From Oscillospiraceae bacterium (GTDB lineage: Bacteria; Bacillota; Clostridia; Oscillospirales; Oscillospiraceae), in contig WQRL01000022.1 in assembly GCA_009786775.1 (NCBI GenBank), forward strand, positions 1 through 11,925: a stretch of 11,925 nucleotides of DNA. Direction: 5' to 3'. How positions within the stretch are numbered: position 1 is the first letter of the stretch; the number at the start of each line of letters is the position of its first letter. This document shows positions 1-6,217 of the stretch, piece after piece. A program made the translations under genes and the position numbers. Under the pieces are notes generated by a model, which was not told the origin of the DNA, did not search any database, and saw nothing but the letters and a program-made list of their open reading frames with translations.

Positions 1-1
1 A

Positions 2-1273
2 ACCATGGATGAGCTGGCGACCCGCATGTATGATATGAACCCAGGCTTCATTGATTACCAAGTAGTGCGGGAAAGACAGTGGACGGTGCTGCGCCAGGCT
101 TACGCCAGAGCCGGGGGCAAGGGTGGCAGTAAACCCCACTTAGATTTCAAAAGGCCCTGGCTTGACGACTACGCCCTGTACATGGCACTCAAGCATAAAT
201 ACCACGGCGCACCGTGGTTTGAGTGGCCCGATGAAGGCGTCCGCAGCTTTGAGCCAGACGCCATTGCTAAGGCCAAGGCTGAGCTAAAAGAAGAGATTGA
301 CTTCCATAAGTTCGTCCAAGCCCTGTTTGATGAGCAGTGGAAAGAGCTAAGGCACTACGCCACCAGCCGGGGCATTTCAATTATAGGTGACATGCCCATC
401 TATGTTTCTGAGGACAGCGCCGAAGTTTGGAGCAGGCGCGAGCTCTTTGATGCCGATGAGCACGGCAATTTCAAGGCAGTGGGCGGATGCCCGCCCGATT
501 ATTACGCCCCCGGAGGCCAGCTCTGGGGTAACCCCATCTATAACTGGAAGCTGCTCAAAGAGGAAGGCTACAAGTGGTGGATTGACCGCCTCAAAGTTGC
601 CATGGAGCGCTATGACATTGTGCGCCTTGACCACTTCCGCGCCTTTGAAAGCTACTGGAGTATCCCCGCTGGCGCGAAGTCGGCTGCCGAAGGCAAGTGG
701 GTCAAAGGGCCGGGCATAGCATTTTTCAAAGCTCTTACAGCGGCGCTCGGAGAGCTGCCGCTAATCGCGGAGGATTTAGGGATCATTGATGAAAAAGTCG
801 AGGCTCTGCTTATAAACACCGATTACCGCGGCCTGCGGGTCATACAGTTTGCCAATAAGGACGATGACCACCACCTGCCCCACAATTACACTCAGTACAC
901 TGTGGCATACACAGGCACACATGACAACACCACGTTGCTTGCATGGCATCAGGAGCTCAGTGAGGAAGCGAGAGCCTGGGCGCTGGACTATGTGGGTTTT
1001 CACGGCGACTGGACCCAGGGGGGCCCAAATTGCAGCATAAACAAGGCATGGATCCGCGCACTTTACATGAGCGGGGCTTCCCTGGTCATCATACCTGTTC
1101 AGGATTTGCTGGGCTACGGTGCCGACACCCGCACAAATATTCCCGGCACCGCTGAAGGCAACTGGACGTTCCGTGTACACCCGGATGCGTTGCGCCACAT
1201 TGATTTCGGCTTTTACTTACATCTTAGCAAAACAGCTTTTCGGTGCAATCCGCCGAATATTTTGAAAAAATAA
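2..1273 (+). CDS. malQ: 4-alpha-glucanotransferase (amylomaltase, GH77), 5' end outside window
   Basis: Cytoplasmic disproportionating enzyme that transfers alpha-1,4-glucan segments between maltodextrins, used in maltose or glycogen metabolism. The frame is open to the left edge, so the ATG at 5 is probably internal: 422 residues are visible from it against about 500 for the family, and the N-terminal part is missing. GH77 catalytic motifs are present, numbered from that ATG: RLDHF with the nucleophile Asp209, AEDLG with the acid/base Glu256, and GTHDNTT with Asp307. The C-terminal motif NIPGTAEGNW is also intact. The stop is TAA at 1271-1273, and the last residues after HLSKTAFR run slightly longer than I expect for the family. 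The tRNA promoter starts 10 bp after the stop and no strong terminator lies between them. Identification is firm; the true start cannot be seen. Confidence 0.96.
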   Translation, partial: TMDELATRMYDMNPGFIDYQVVRERQWTVLRQAYARAGGKGGSKPHLDFKRPWLDDYALYMALKHKYHGAPWFEWPDEGVRSFEPDAIAKAKAELKEEIDFHKFVQALFDEQWKELRHYATSRGISIIGDMPIYVSEDSAEVWSRRELFDADEHGNFKAVGGCPPDYYAPGGQLWGNPIYNWKLLKEEGYKWWIDRLKVAMERYDIVRLDHFRAFESYWSIPAGAKSAAEGKWVKGPGIAFFKALTAALGELPLIAEDLGIIDEKVEALLINTDYRGLRVIQFANKDDDHHLPHNYTQYTVAYTGTHDNTTLLAWHQELSEEARAWALDYVGFHGDWTQGGPNCSINKAWIRALYMSGASLVIIPVQDLLGYGADTRTNIPGTAEGNWTFRVHPDALRHIDFGFYLHLSKTAFRCNPPNILKK

Positions 1274-1283
1274 AAAATTTCTC

Positions 1284-1312
1284 TTGAAACTGCGGCCTCC
1301 TTGTTGTATAAT
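1284..1312 (+). promoter_or_regulatory. sigma-A-type promoter for tRNA-Pro
   Basis: TTGAAA at 1284-1289 and TATAAT at 1307-1312 are separated by exactly 17 bp, an almost perfect housekeeping promoter. Transcription would begin near 1319, leaving a leader of about 80 nt before the mature tRNA. That leader contains a small hairpin (AGAAC-ATTT-CGTTCT region) and TTGAGA/TCTCAA complementarity that could aid processing. Confidence 0.85.
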
Positions 1313-1400
1313 CTTTTGGGGCTTGAGAGAAGAACATTTCGTTCTGCTGATGGATATGCAGTTTTGAATTGCTTCCATGTTTCTCAACTCTCATTTTTAT

Positions 1401-1476
1401 CGGGGTGTGGCGCAGTTGGTAGCGTGCGTGCTTTGGGAGCATGAGGCCGAGAGTTCGAGTCTCTCCACTCCGACCA
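1401..1476 (+). tRNA. tRNA-Pro (anticodon TGG)
   Basis: A full cloverleaf can be folded by eye. The acceptor arm is CGGGGTG with CACTCCG; the D arm is GCGC/GCGT with loop AGTTGGTA. The anticodon arm is CGTGC/GCATG with loop TTTGGGA, giving anticodon TGG, and the T arm is GAGAG/CTCTC with loop TTCGAGT. The discriminator is A and CCA is encoded, for 76 nt in total. It reads proline CCN codons. A strong promoter precedes it and an intrinsic terminator starts 3 nt after CCA. Confidence 0.97.
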
Positions 1477-1570
1477 TCCGAAGTGCCGTTATAGGAACTG
1501 AGTTTCTTATAACGGCACTTCGTTTTTTTGTGCTTTATCTTACTGTGCCTTATAGCTGCAAGTGTTGCAG
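1472..1570 (+). repeat. 99-bp direct repeat, copy A (tRNA-Pro 3' end, terminator and flank)
   Basis: Positions 1472-1570 match 10834-10932 with two mismatches in 99 (C1486/T10848 and T1563/G10925). The repeat begins with the last five tRNA bases, GACCA, spans the terminator, and ends in a small palindrome CTGCAAGTGTTGCAG (1556-1570). Similarity stops sharply on both sides. The two copies lie 9,362 bp apart in direct orientation and enclose the defence-gene remnants, the SLH operon and the sigma/anti-sigma pair. Confidence 0.93.
1479..1529 (+). terminator. intrinsic terminator of tRNA-Pro
   Basis: A perfect 15-bp stem, CGAAGTGCCGTTATA (1479-1493) with its complement at 1508-1522, is extended inward by GGAAC/GTTTC and followed by TTTTTTT at 1523-1529. 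It lies 2 nt after the tRNA CCA end. The whole unit is duplicated at 10841. Confidence 0.95.
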
Positions 1571-1629
1571 GCTTCTTTTTGCGCCTCGGAACATGCCATT
1601 TACCCACACACATTATCTAACACCATCCG

Positions 1630-1775
1630 TCGGACATGGGCAAATGCTCTGGGGGAAAGCGGGGCGGCCTCCGTCAGTCACGTCTACCCTGGCATAAACT
1701 TGGAAGCCTGGACAAAATTTGTGTTCCAAGACTGCGGCCGCCCCACTTTCCCCCAGAGCACCCGCCCATATCCGA
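1630..1775. mobile_element. 146-bp imperfect inverted-repeat (MITE-like) element
   Basis: The left arm 1630-1669 and right arm 1736-1775 are reverse complements at 35 of 40 positions. They share the core TGCTCTGGGGGAAAG and GGGGCGGCC. A nested hairpin CTTGGAA (1699-1705) with TTCCAAG (1724-1730) lies inside. The element has no coding capacity and is more G-rich than its flanks, features of a non-autonomous MITE or a structured intergenic repeat. It abuts the 5' boundary of the hicA remnant. No clear target-site duplication was found, and the arms may extend outward weakly (TAACACC on the left, TAACTCC on the other strand at the right). Confidence 0.6.
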
Positions 1776-1779
1776 CTAG

Positions 1780-1893
1780 CCTGAGGAGTTACCGACTATT
1801 AATTTACAGGACGACAACGGAAAAGCCAAACCGTACCAAATCAAACAGTTTTTATCTATCGTTGAAAAGAATAATTTGAAGATGGAGGATTAG
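1780..1893 (+). pseudogene. hicA: 3' remnant of a HicA-type mRNA interferase toxin gene
   Basis: In the frame ending at TAG 1891-1893, the translation contains TINLQDDNGKAKPYQIKQFL and ends in VEKNNLKMED. This resembles the C-terminal part of the HicA subfamily that pairs with short HicB-like antitoxins (the NLQ..G.AKPYQI.QFL block). An in-frame TAG at 1777 and the inverted-repeat element close it on the left, so the N-terminal half with the catalytic His is absent. The intact hicB-like gene starts 2 nt downstream, the expected order toxin then antitoxin. A short stretch left of the element (1611-1630, reading HYLTPS) could be the other side of the break, but that is weak. The family call rests on remembered similarity. 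Confidence 0.6.
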
Positions 1894-1894
1894 C

Positions 1895-2065
1895 ATGAAA
1901 GATTATCATATTAATATTTTTTATTCACAAGAAGACGGAAGCTATATAGCTGACATTCCTGACTTGAAATACTGTAGCGCATCAGGTGTGACCCCGCAAA
2001 AAGCACTTGAAGAAGTTTTAGTCGCTCAAAAATTATGGCTTGAAGAAGCAAAGGAGATGGAATAA
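1895..2065 (+). CDS. hicB: HicB-like short antitoxin
   Basis: A 56-residue protein beginning MKDYHINIFYSQEDGSYIAD, with IPDLKYCSASG and an EEVL.AQKLWLEEA helix. This is the single-domain RNase-H-like fold of short HicB antitoxins, which bind and neutralise HicA. The start ATG at 1895 is preceded by GGAGG (1885-1889), itself inside the end of the hicA remnant, so the two were translationally linked. It ends at TAA 2063-2065, one base before the next ATG. The C-terminus (AKEME) is shorter than in relatives that continue with a proline-rich tail. The protein is intact, but its toxin partner is not. Confidence 0.82.
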   Translation: MKDYHINIFYSQEDGSYIADIPDLKYCSASGVTPQKALEEVLVAQKLWLEEAKEME

Positions 2066-2066
2066 T

Positions 2067-2285
2067 ATGAGTAACAAAGATAGGTGCATGGCTATGATTG
2101 ACAGCTTTACCGAATCACAACTTGCTAATGTCATAACATTGTTAACCTCTGCAAAAACTCTTGCTGATGAAGCGGCTGACGATGCTCATTGCGAAAGAAT
2201 CTATAATGAGTATGAGCAAGACCCCGACAAAGGCGAACCTATTAGCATAGAGGCCTTTGCGGAGCAGTTAGGCGTGTCGTTATGA
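2067..2285 (+). CDS. RelB-type antitoxin (upstream partner of a RelE-like toxin)
   Basis: A 72-residue acidic protein, MSNKDRCMAMIDSFTESQLA..., with a middle helix ADEAADDAHCERIYNEYEQD and the C-terminal ISIEAFAEQLGVSL. It resembles small clostridial antitoxins encoded immediately before RelE/ParE-family toxins. An earlier in-frame ATG at 2040 lies inside hicB, but the ATG at 2067 has an AAGGAG site (2050-2055) at correct spacing, so 2067 is preferred. Its stop overlaps the relE start in an ATGA (2282-2285), showing translational coupling. Likely role: bind and inhibit the downstream toxin and repress the operon. The exact family is an inference. Confidence 0.75.
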   Translation: MSNKDRCMAMIDSFTESQLANVITLLTSAKTLADEAADDAHCERIYNEYEQDPDKGEPISIEAFAEQLGVSL

Positions 2286-2467
2286 GCAAATACGCAGTTG
2301 TTTTGATGACGCCTGCCCGAAAGTTCATCGAGAAACAGACACCACCGCAGCAGAAGAGCATTTTGAAGGCTATCTACAAGACCCCTGACGAGGGTGGCAT
2401 TAAGGGCATTACAAGTCAAAGCAACAAATACAGACTGCGTAGTATAATACTCGCACACGGATTATAG
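2282..2467 (+). pseudogene. RelE-like toxin, C-terminally truncated
   Basis: The 61-residue product starts MSKYAVVLMTPARKFIEKQ, continues QQKSILKAIY, and reaches NKYRLR, all typical of RelE/ParE-superfamily toxins, which cleave ribosome-bound mRNA. Relatives of about 85 residues continue after KYRLR with a VGDYRIIY strand and a final strand holding catalytic residues. Here the frame goes to SIILAHGL and stops at TAG 2465-2467. I found no frame that restores the missing segment before the next gene, so this looks like a deletion and not a simple frameshift. The product is probably inactive. Confidence 0.75.
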
Positions 2468-2477
2468 GAGGCTTGAA

Positions 2478-2723
2478 ATGCAATATTCCATACTCATTCA
2501 ATATGATGCTGTTGACAAGATTTATGTTGCAAGTGTACCCGAATTAAATGGCTGCATGGCTCACGGAAGCACAAGAGAAGAAGCAATGCACGAAATACTG
2601 GAAGCTATAGATTTGCAATTAGGGGTTATGCAAAAGAAGGGTATGCTAGCCCCTGCGCCGATGCTTTATGCGGAAGAAGCAGACTTCCAGGCGAACCGAA
2701 AGACGATGAACTGGGCGACATAA
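2478..2723 (+). CDS. hicB: HicB-like antitoxin, orphan, possibly frameshifted at its end
   Basis: An 81-residue protein with the HicB core: MQYSILIQYDAVDKIYVASV, PELNGCMAHGSTREEAMHEI, then EAIDLQLG. A strong AGGAGG (2465-2470) precedes ATG 2478. No HicA gene lies beside it; the upstream neighbour is the broken relE, whose last codons meet this ribosome binding site. The last dozen residues (ANRKTMNWAT) look unlike a HicB tail. The alternative frame over 2690-2782 reads EPKDDELGDIMEYVPEENK and looks coding, so one indel near 2690-2700 may have cut the original C-terminus. Function as an antitoxin is inferred from family. Confidence 0.72.
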   Translation: MQYSILIQYDAVDKIYVASVPELNGCMAHGSTREEAMHEILEAIDLQLGVMQKKGMLAPAPMLYAEEADFQANRKTMNWAT

Positions 2724-2769
2724 TGGAATACGTGCCGGAGGAAAACAAGCAACAGAGTGGTAAAGCTGC

Positions 2770-2811
2770 CCACAGTTTGTGATCGTTTTCGTCACAGCTT
2801 GTGGTTTTATT
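2770..2811 (+). terminator. intrinsic terminator after the toxin-antitoxin strip
   Basis: CCACAGTTTGTGATCG pairs with CGTCACAGCTTGTGG across a TTTT loop, with a few wobbles and one bulge, and is followed by TTTTATT (2805-2811). It closes the + strand toxin-antitoxin cluster. Confidence 0.7.
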
Positions 2812-2825
2812 GGCTACTTTGACTA

Positions 2826-2854
2826 TTTACTTTTTGCCTTCAGCACCCTATACT
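2826..2854 (+). promoter_or_regulatory. candidate sigma-A promoter ahead of the Abi_2 remnant
   Basis: TTTACT (2826-2831) and TATACT (2849-2854) are separated by 17 bp. Transcription would start near 2861, just before the structured hairpin with terminator at 2868-2925. It is located between the preceding terminator and the Abi_2 start. Confidence 0.55.
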
Positions 2855-2860
2855 GTGTTT

Positions 2861-2925
2861 AACAGATCCCGCCGCACTTCTATGACACCCTGTGTGTTAA
2901 AGTGTCCCAGGCGGGCCTTTTTATT
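2861..2925 (+). ncRNA. putative small structured RNA (or leader attenuator) before the Abi_2 gene
   Basis: About 65 nt bounded by its own promoter and an intrinsic terminator. The fold is a stacked hairpin: CCCGCC (2868-2873) with GGCGGG (2910-2915), CACTT (2875-2879) with AAGTG (2900-2904), and ACAC (2885-2888) with GTGT (2892-2895). Near-symmetric internal loops separate the stems, and a CCTTTTTATTTT run follows. It ends about 20 nt before the Abi_2 ATG. It could be an antitoxin-like RNA of an AbiF system, a transcription attenuator, or an ordinary terminator. The fold is seen in the sequence; the role is inferred. Confidence 0.45.
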
Positions 2926-2943
2926 TTCGGGGGTAAGTTAAAA

Positions 2944-3168
2944 ATGACCACTGGCGCACCAAAGCCATTCCTTGCGCATAAAGAACAGCTAGACCTGTTA
3001 AGGTCAAGAGGTCTAACTATCCACGATGCACCAAAAGCATTGCTGACGCTCAGGGAGATAAGTTATTATAAGCTTAGTGCGTATTCCTTGACCTTGCGAA
3101 CAGACGATGTTTTTCATGAAGGCATGAGTTGCTTGAATGCTAAATCGAGGGAGGCTTGGCAATGGTAG
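2944..3168 (+). pseudogene. Abi_2 (AbiD/AbiF-like) abortive infection protein, N-terminal fragment
   Basis: From ATG 2944 the protein reads MTTGAPKPFLAHKEQLDLL, RSRGLTIHDAPKALLTLREI, SYYKLSAY and then FHEG. This is the characteristic N-terminus of Abi_2 family proteins (KPFL..EEQ..LL.SRG..I.D, L..I.YY.LS.Y). Family members are about 300 residues and carry HEPN RNase motifs further on; here similarity is lost after DVFHEG and the frame stops at TAG 3166-3168, leaving 74 residues. Upstream in-frame ATG 2902 lies inside the hairpin and is rejected as the start; GGGGG at 2929-2933 is a plausible binding site for 2944. The fragment should lack nuclease activity. Confidence 0.78.
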
Positions 3169-3335
3169 ACACTAAAATACTTGAAAGTGAATGGGTGCAA
3201 CCCAAAAGGGACAAGAGAGGCAGAGAAACATGGGGGCACGAACTCAAAGAGGGTGCGCCTGAGGATGTAAAGAAGAAGTTCCAGGAATGCCAAGAGGCGT
3301 TAGCGTGGGAGGAAAAGACACTAGGAATTAAATAA
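3162..3335 (+). CDS. small hypothetical protein, 57 residues
   Basis: ATG 3162 is preceded by GGGAGG (about 3149-3154) at good spacing, and the frame ends at TAA 3333-3335. The protein begins MVDTKILESEWVQPKRDKRG and continues RETWGHELKEGAP; it is highly charged, with a lysine/glutamate-rich helix to the end (KTLGIK) and no signal peptide or membrane segment. Its start overlaps the last codons of the Abi_2 remnant. I do not recognise a family. The good ribosome binding site and charged composition suggest it is real, and it may be the downstream neighbour that remained when the Abi_2 gene lost its 3' part. Confidence 0.5.
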   Translation: MVDTKILESEWVQPKRDKRGRETWGHELKEGAPEDVKKKFQECQEALAWEEKTLGIK

Positions 3336-3346
3336 AGAAAACAACA

Positions 3347-3386
3347 AGAACCCCGCTCCAAGCCTGAATAGCCGGAGCGGGGTTCT
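3347..3386. terminator. bidirectional terminator between convergent transcription units
   Basis: AGAACCCCGCTCC (3347-3359) and GGAGCGGGGTTCT (3374-3386) form a perfect 13-bp stem with a 14-nt loop. On the - strand the stem is followed by TTGTTGTTTTCTTTATTT, so it best serves the SLH gene arriving from the right. On the + strand it ends the small hypothetical gene, with little U-tract. Confidence 0.85.
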
Positions 3387-3398
3387 ATAGCTCTAAAA

Positions 3399-3494
3399 CT
3401 CCCTAGAGTGTGCTTTGTAAAGCGGCAAATAGGCGCAGCAGCCCGCCGAAGGCAAGGCTTAACAGGCGCACCGCGTCCGAAGGGGTACTAGGGG
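3399..3494. repeat. GC-rich structured intergenic segment bounded by CCCTAG/CTAGGG
   Basis: CCCTAG at 3401-3406 and CTAGGG at 3488-3493 frame about 95 bp of GC-rich sequence with internal pairing (for example AGCC-CGCCGAAGGCA-AGGCT). It lies between the terminator and the stop of the SLH gene, and differs in composition from the AT-rich neighbours. It has no ORF worth calling. It may be an interspersed structured repeat; only one copy is in the window. Confidence 0.35.
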
Positions 3495-3506
3495 AAATTC
3501 CGATTA

Positions 3507-4736
3507 CTAAATCACATTCAAAAATCTGTATATTATCGCGGCGGCTTCAGCTCTTGTCGCGTGACCCCTTGGGTAAAAAATGTTGCCGGGCCGCCCATTT
3601 ATTATTCCTGCCGAGTAGAAGTTTTGAACAGCGGTTGCAGCATATCCGGCAATGCTTGATGAGTCATAAAATCCTGTGTAAGGTCTTATGGCATGCAATT
3701 CAACTTCTGCAAAGTCAACAAATCGATTGAATATAGCTGCCAAGTCTTGCCTTGTTATATTTTCGTTCGGGCCAAATCTGCCATCACCGAAACCTAGCAC
3801 AATACCGTGATATGCAGCCCACACTATTGCGTCAGCATACCATCGGCTTCGTCCTACATCATCAAATGGATTCTCCTTGTCGGCTGCACTAGGTGTGTCC
3901 GCTATTCGATGCAAAATAGTTACAACCATCCCACGTGTTAGTGGTACGTTGGGGCTAAACAGCATTGGCGTGGTGCTTGTTCCTAGCATTAGGCCAGCAT
4001 TGTAAACAGCTCCTACATAACTGTAGAACCAGTCAATCGTCCGCACATCAATGAATGGATTGATACGATTTTCGCTAGGCTCGTTTATCGGCTCGTGAGG
4101 CAGTGGCGGCGTGATTACGGGGGGAAGATTCGATGAAATTCTGATTAACTCACCTATCGTTAAGGTTATGTTATTGCCGGGATTAACGCTCGCTAAAACT
4201 GTATTTGACATATTCGGATTGGAACGATATGTTTCCACAATGCTTTGACTTACTGTTTCTGAAGGAACTCTATACGCACCTTGTATACTTGACTCTAAAA
4301 CCATAGGCAAGTGTCCAAAACCAATTGCATCAAAACTATGCAGGAATAAAATTAAATCATCTCCATATGATATGTTCGATTTATATGGATTGATTAGCTC
4401 TGTATCCCCTAACTGTCCTCCTTGCTGCATAAATTCAATTACGCTACCAACTTTAGCACCACCAGCGAAAACTTCTATAACTCTGATTTGATAGATTGTG
4501 TGAATAATCGTAAATCGTTCTATCTCAACGTCGGATTCAAGTTCTTCTAATAAAATGTTTATTAACTCCACCCTGCTGCTAATTACTTCGCCTCTAACAA
4601 TATCGGTTGCACCCAGAGCCACCTCATCAATGCTTTTTCGGATCCACACATCAGCGACGGCTGAGCCACTTACAAATGCTGTGATGGTTATCATGACTAC
4701 AACAATCGCGAGCAGTACAACTGCTTTTTTACTCAT
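3507..4736 (-). CDS. exported surface protein with three C-terminal SLH domains
   Basis: A 409-residue protein. Residues 1-28 form a signal peptide (MSKK, then a VVLLAIVVVMITITAF core, cut near SAVA). Residues 30-165 form an unassigned exported domain (DVWIRKSIDEVALGATDIV..., QQGGQLGDTELI, GDDLILFLHSF), probably beta-rich. A proline-rich linker PPVITPPLPHEPINEP lies at 205-220. Three SLH repeats follow at about 226-280 (NPFIDV...LTRGM), 289-342 (NPFDDV...ITRQD) and 352-409 (PYTGFYD...ATRAE). SLH triplets bind secondary cell-wall polymer, holding the protein on the cell surface. Only the third repeat keeps TRAE; the others have TRGM and TRQD. GGAGG precedes the ATG. It is the last gene of the - strand cluster, 132 nt after the lipoprotein gene. 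Confidence 0.9.
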   Translation of the reverse strand: MSKKAVVLLAIVVVMITITAFVSGSAVADVWIRKSIDEVALGATDIVRGEVISSRVELINILLEELESDVEIERFTIIHTIYQIRVIEVFAGGAKVGSVIEFMQQGGQLGDTELINPYKSNISYGDDLILFLHSFDAIGFGHLPMVLESSIQGAYRVPSETVSQSIVETYRSNPNMSNTVLASVNPGNNITLTIGELIRISSNLPPVITPPLPHEPINEPSENRINPFIDVRTIDWFYSYVGAVYNAGLMLGTSTTPMLFSPNVPLTRGMVVTILHRIADTPSAADKENPFDDVGRSRWYADAIVWAAYHGIVLGFGDGRFGPNENITRQDLAAIFNRFVDFAEVELHAIRPYTGFYDSSSIAGYAATAVQNFYSAGIINGRPGNIFYPRGHATRAEAAAIIYRFLNVI

Positions 4737-4868
4737 ATCAAACCTCCTCTTTTAATTTCATGGCAATGCCTGCGTATGTAGCATTAGAAAACATTCTACA
4801 ACAAGCTGTCTTTTATGCGATAATCGGTGATGCTTGATGTTCATACTGTCCTGTTTTTCGGTGCTGGC

Positions 4869-6206
4869 TCACCATTTAGTCAATTTATATCGCTTATAAA
4901 ATTCACCCCACTGCGTACACAAAACCACAATAAGGGACTCCTCGGATTTATAGAGCCGTGCTCCGGCAATTTCGTGGTTTGCACTAAAGTTTCTGTTCAA
5001 ACCTCCGCCACCCCAAATATCGGAAACTTCAAGTATCTCACCAACAAACGCATATGTGCCGTCCATTATGCCATCTGTAAGGACAGCATTTAGAAGATAA
5101 TTGGAAGAGCCAACTTCTGAAAAAATCATGTCATTTACAACAATGGCACGATCCCTGCGCGGCAGATTCGTTGGCCATTCATCATATATTCCTAGTCTAT
5201 ATAAAGGAGGTGCCCGCTCTGCAAGGGGAGTGAATACGCGGTAGTAGCTGTATCTGTAATCGTCCAAGATGATTATAACCACATTTCCAGATAGAGTTTT
5301 GCGTATCTGTGCATGAGCAATATCGTGATTGGCTTCAAAATTCTCTCTTGGCGTTTTTGTAGGCGAAACCACACTCTGAACATATCCAATATGGACAGAG
5401 TTTGCAAATTCAACCGACATAGGCAGCCTATAAACCCTTCCGAAACGCCCAGGCGACCTTTGCCTGTCCACCGTTGCAGTGCGCTCAAACATAACGCCAT
5501 CCACAAGCAATAAATCCGCCGCACTGTAGGAAATATAAACCACATCTCCGCATTCTCTACTCAAAACGGCAATCAGTGACGAACCGGACTTATATAGCCT
5601 CGCACCAACAACTTCATGGTTTGCCTGAAAATCATCAATCGGAATATCTGCTGTAAAGCTCTGCACAGTACCGATAAAAACATAATTCTCATCCAACTGA
5701 TTATGCGAGAAATCCCAATTGCCGCTTTGCTCAAAATCGACACCGCCAACTCGAATCATATCGGCAACTGTAGCAAGCGGCGGTGGCATGTCCATAGCGC
5801 GGAAAACACGGTACAGCCCGTCATGCTCAACCAAAAGACGCTCAGACTGCGTCCTGAAAACCCTTGCATCAACCGCAGCTAAAACACCACAATTTGTTTG
5901 AAAGTTTTCACTCGGAATCCCGCTTCGCGAAATTTGGCTCGCCACCCGGCCTATATAAACTGAGCTTAAATGCTCAAAAGCTGACCTTTGCGGTGAATAT
6001 ATGTACATAACACCATCAACAAGCAGCAGGCTAGGGCGCTCATCATCATACCCGAGCTTTAACTCACATATATGTTGCACACCTCCGTGCTGGATATAGC
6101 CGTGACCGCCTGCACATCCAACCAAAACAAAGGCGATGCAAATACACGCCAAAATTCCTATGGCATAACTTATATGCTTCAAGCGGCACTTATTTTTGCA
6201 CAACAT
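4869..6206 (-). CDS. lipoprotein with four internal repeats, unknown function
   Basis: A 445-residue protein starting MLCKNKCRLK, with a hydrophobic segment and lipobox LVGC (Cys31), so it should be anchored to the outer face of the membrane. A TTG at 6221 could extend it by five residues, but GAGAGG (6214-6219) lies right before ATG 6206, which decides the start. The mature part contains four related units, about residues 61-137, 150-229, 232-329 and 345-441. Each has a VDGVM-like strand, a Y/H-hFIG strand, and the block NFxANHxIxxARLYKSxxSLIVVL (NFQTNCGVLAAVDARV, DFQANHEVVGARLYKS, NFEANHDIAHAQIRKT, NFSANHEIAGARLYKS). I do not recognise the family. It follows the upstream SLH gene by 11 nt, with its ribosome binding site touching that gene's stop. 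Confidence 0.88.
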   Translation of the reverse strand: MLCKNKCRLKHISYAIGILACICIAFVLVGCAGGHGYIQHGGVQHICELKLGYDDERPSLLLVDGVMYIYSPQRSAFEHLSSVYIGRVASQISRSGIPSENFQTNCGVLAAVDARVFRTQSERLLVEHDGLYRVFRAMDMPPPLATVADMIRVGGVDFEQSGNWDFSHNQLDENYVFIGTVQSFTADIPIDDFQANHEVVGARLYKSGSSLIAVLSRECGDVVYISYSAADLLLVDGVMFERTATVDRQRSPGRFGRVYRLPMSVEFANSVHIGYVQSVVSPTKTPRENFEANHDIAHAQIRKTLSGNVVIIILDDYRYSYYRVFTPLAERAPPLYRLGIYDEWPTNLPRRDRAIVVNDMIFSEVGSSNYLLNAVLTDGIMDGTYAFVGEILEVSDIWGGGGLNRNFSANHEIAGARLYKSEESLIVVLCTQWGEFYKRYKLTKW

Positions 6207-6217
6207 AGTTAATCCTC

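Noticed and set aside
776..1198. 140-codon minus-strand ORF inside malQ
   Set aside because: It is a shadow of a clearly conserved GH77 frame on the other strand.
1224..1613. Minus-strand ORF of 129 codons across the tRNA (reading GETRTLGLMLPKHARYQLRHTP)
   Set aside because: This is the classic spurious antisense translation of a tRNA gene and its terminator; there is no ribosome binding site.
1377..1879. Two plus-strand ORFs of about 105 codons over the tRNA and the inverted-repeat element
   Set aside because: They run through the tRNA, the terminator hairpin and the palindromic element, and the hicA remnant uses another frame.
3399..3494. Riboswitch
   Set aside because: It sits at the 3' end of the - strand gene, not in front of a coding region, and no known riboswitch core was recognised.
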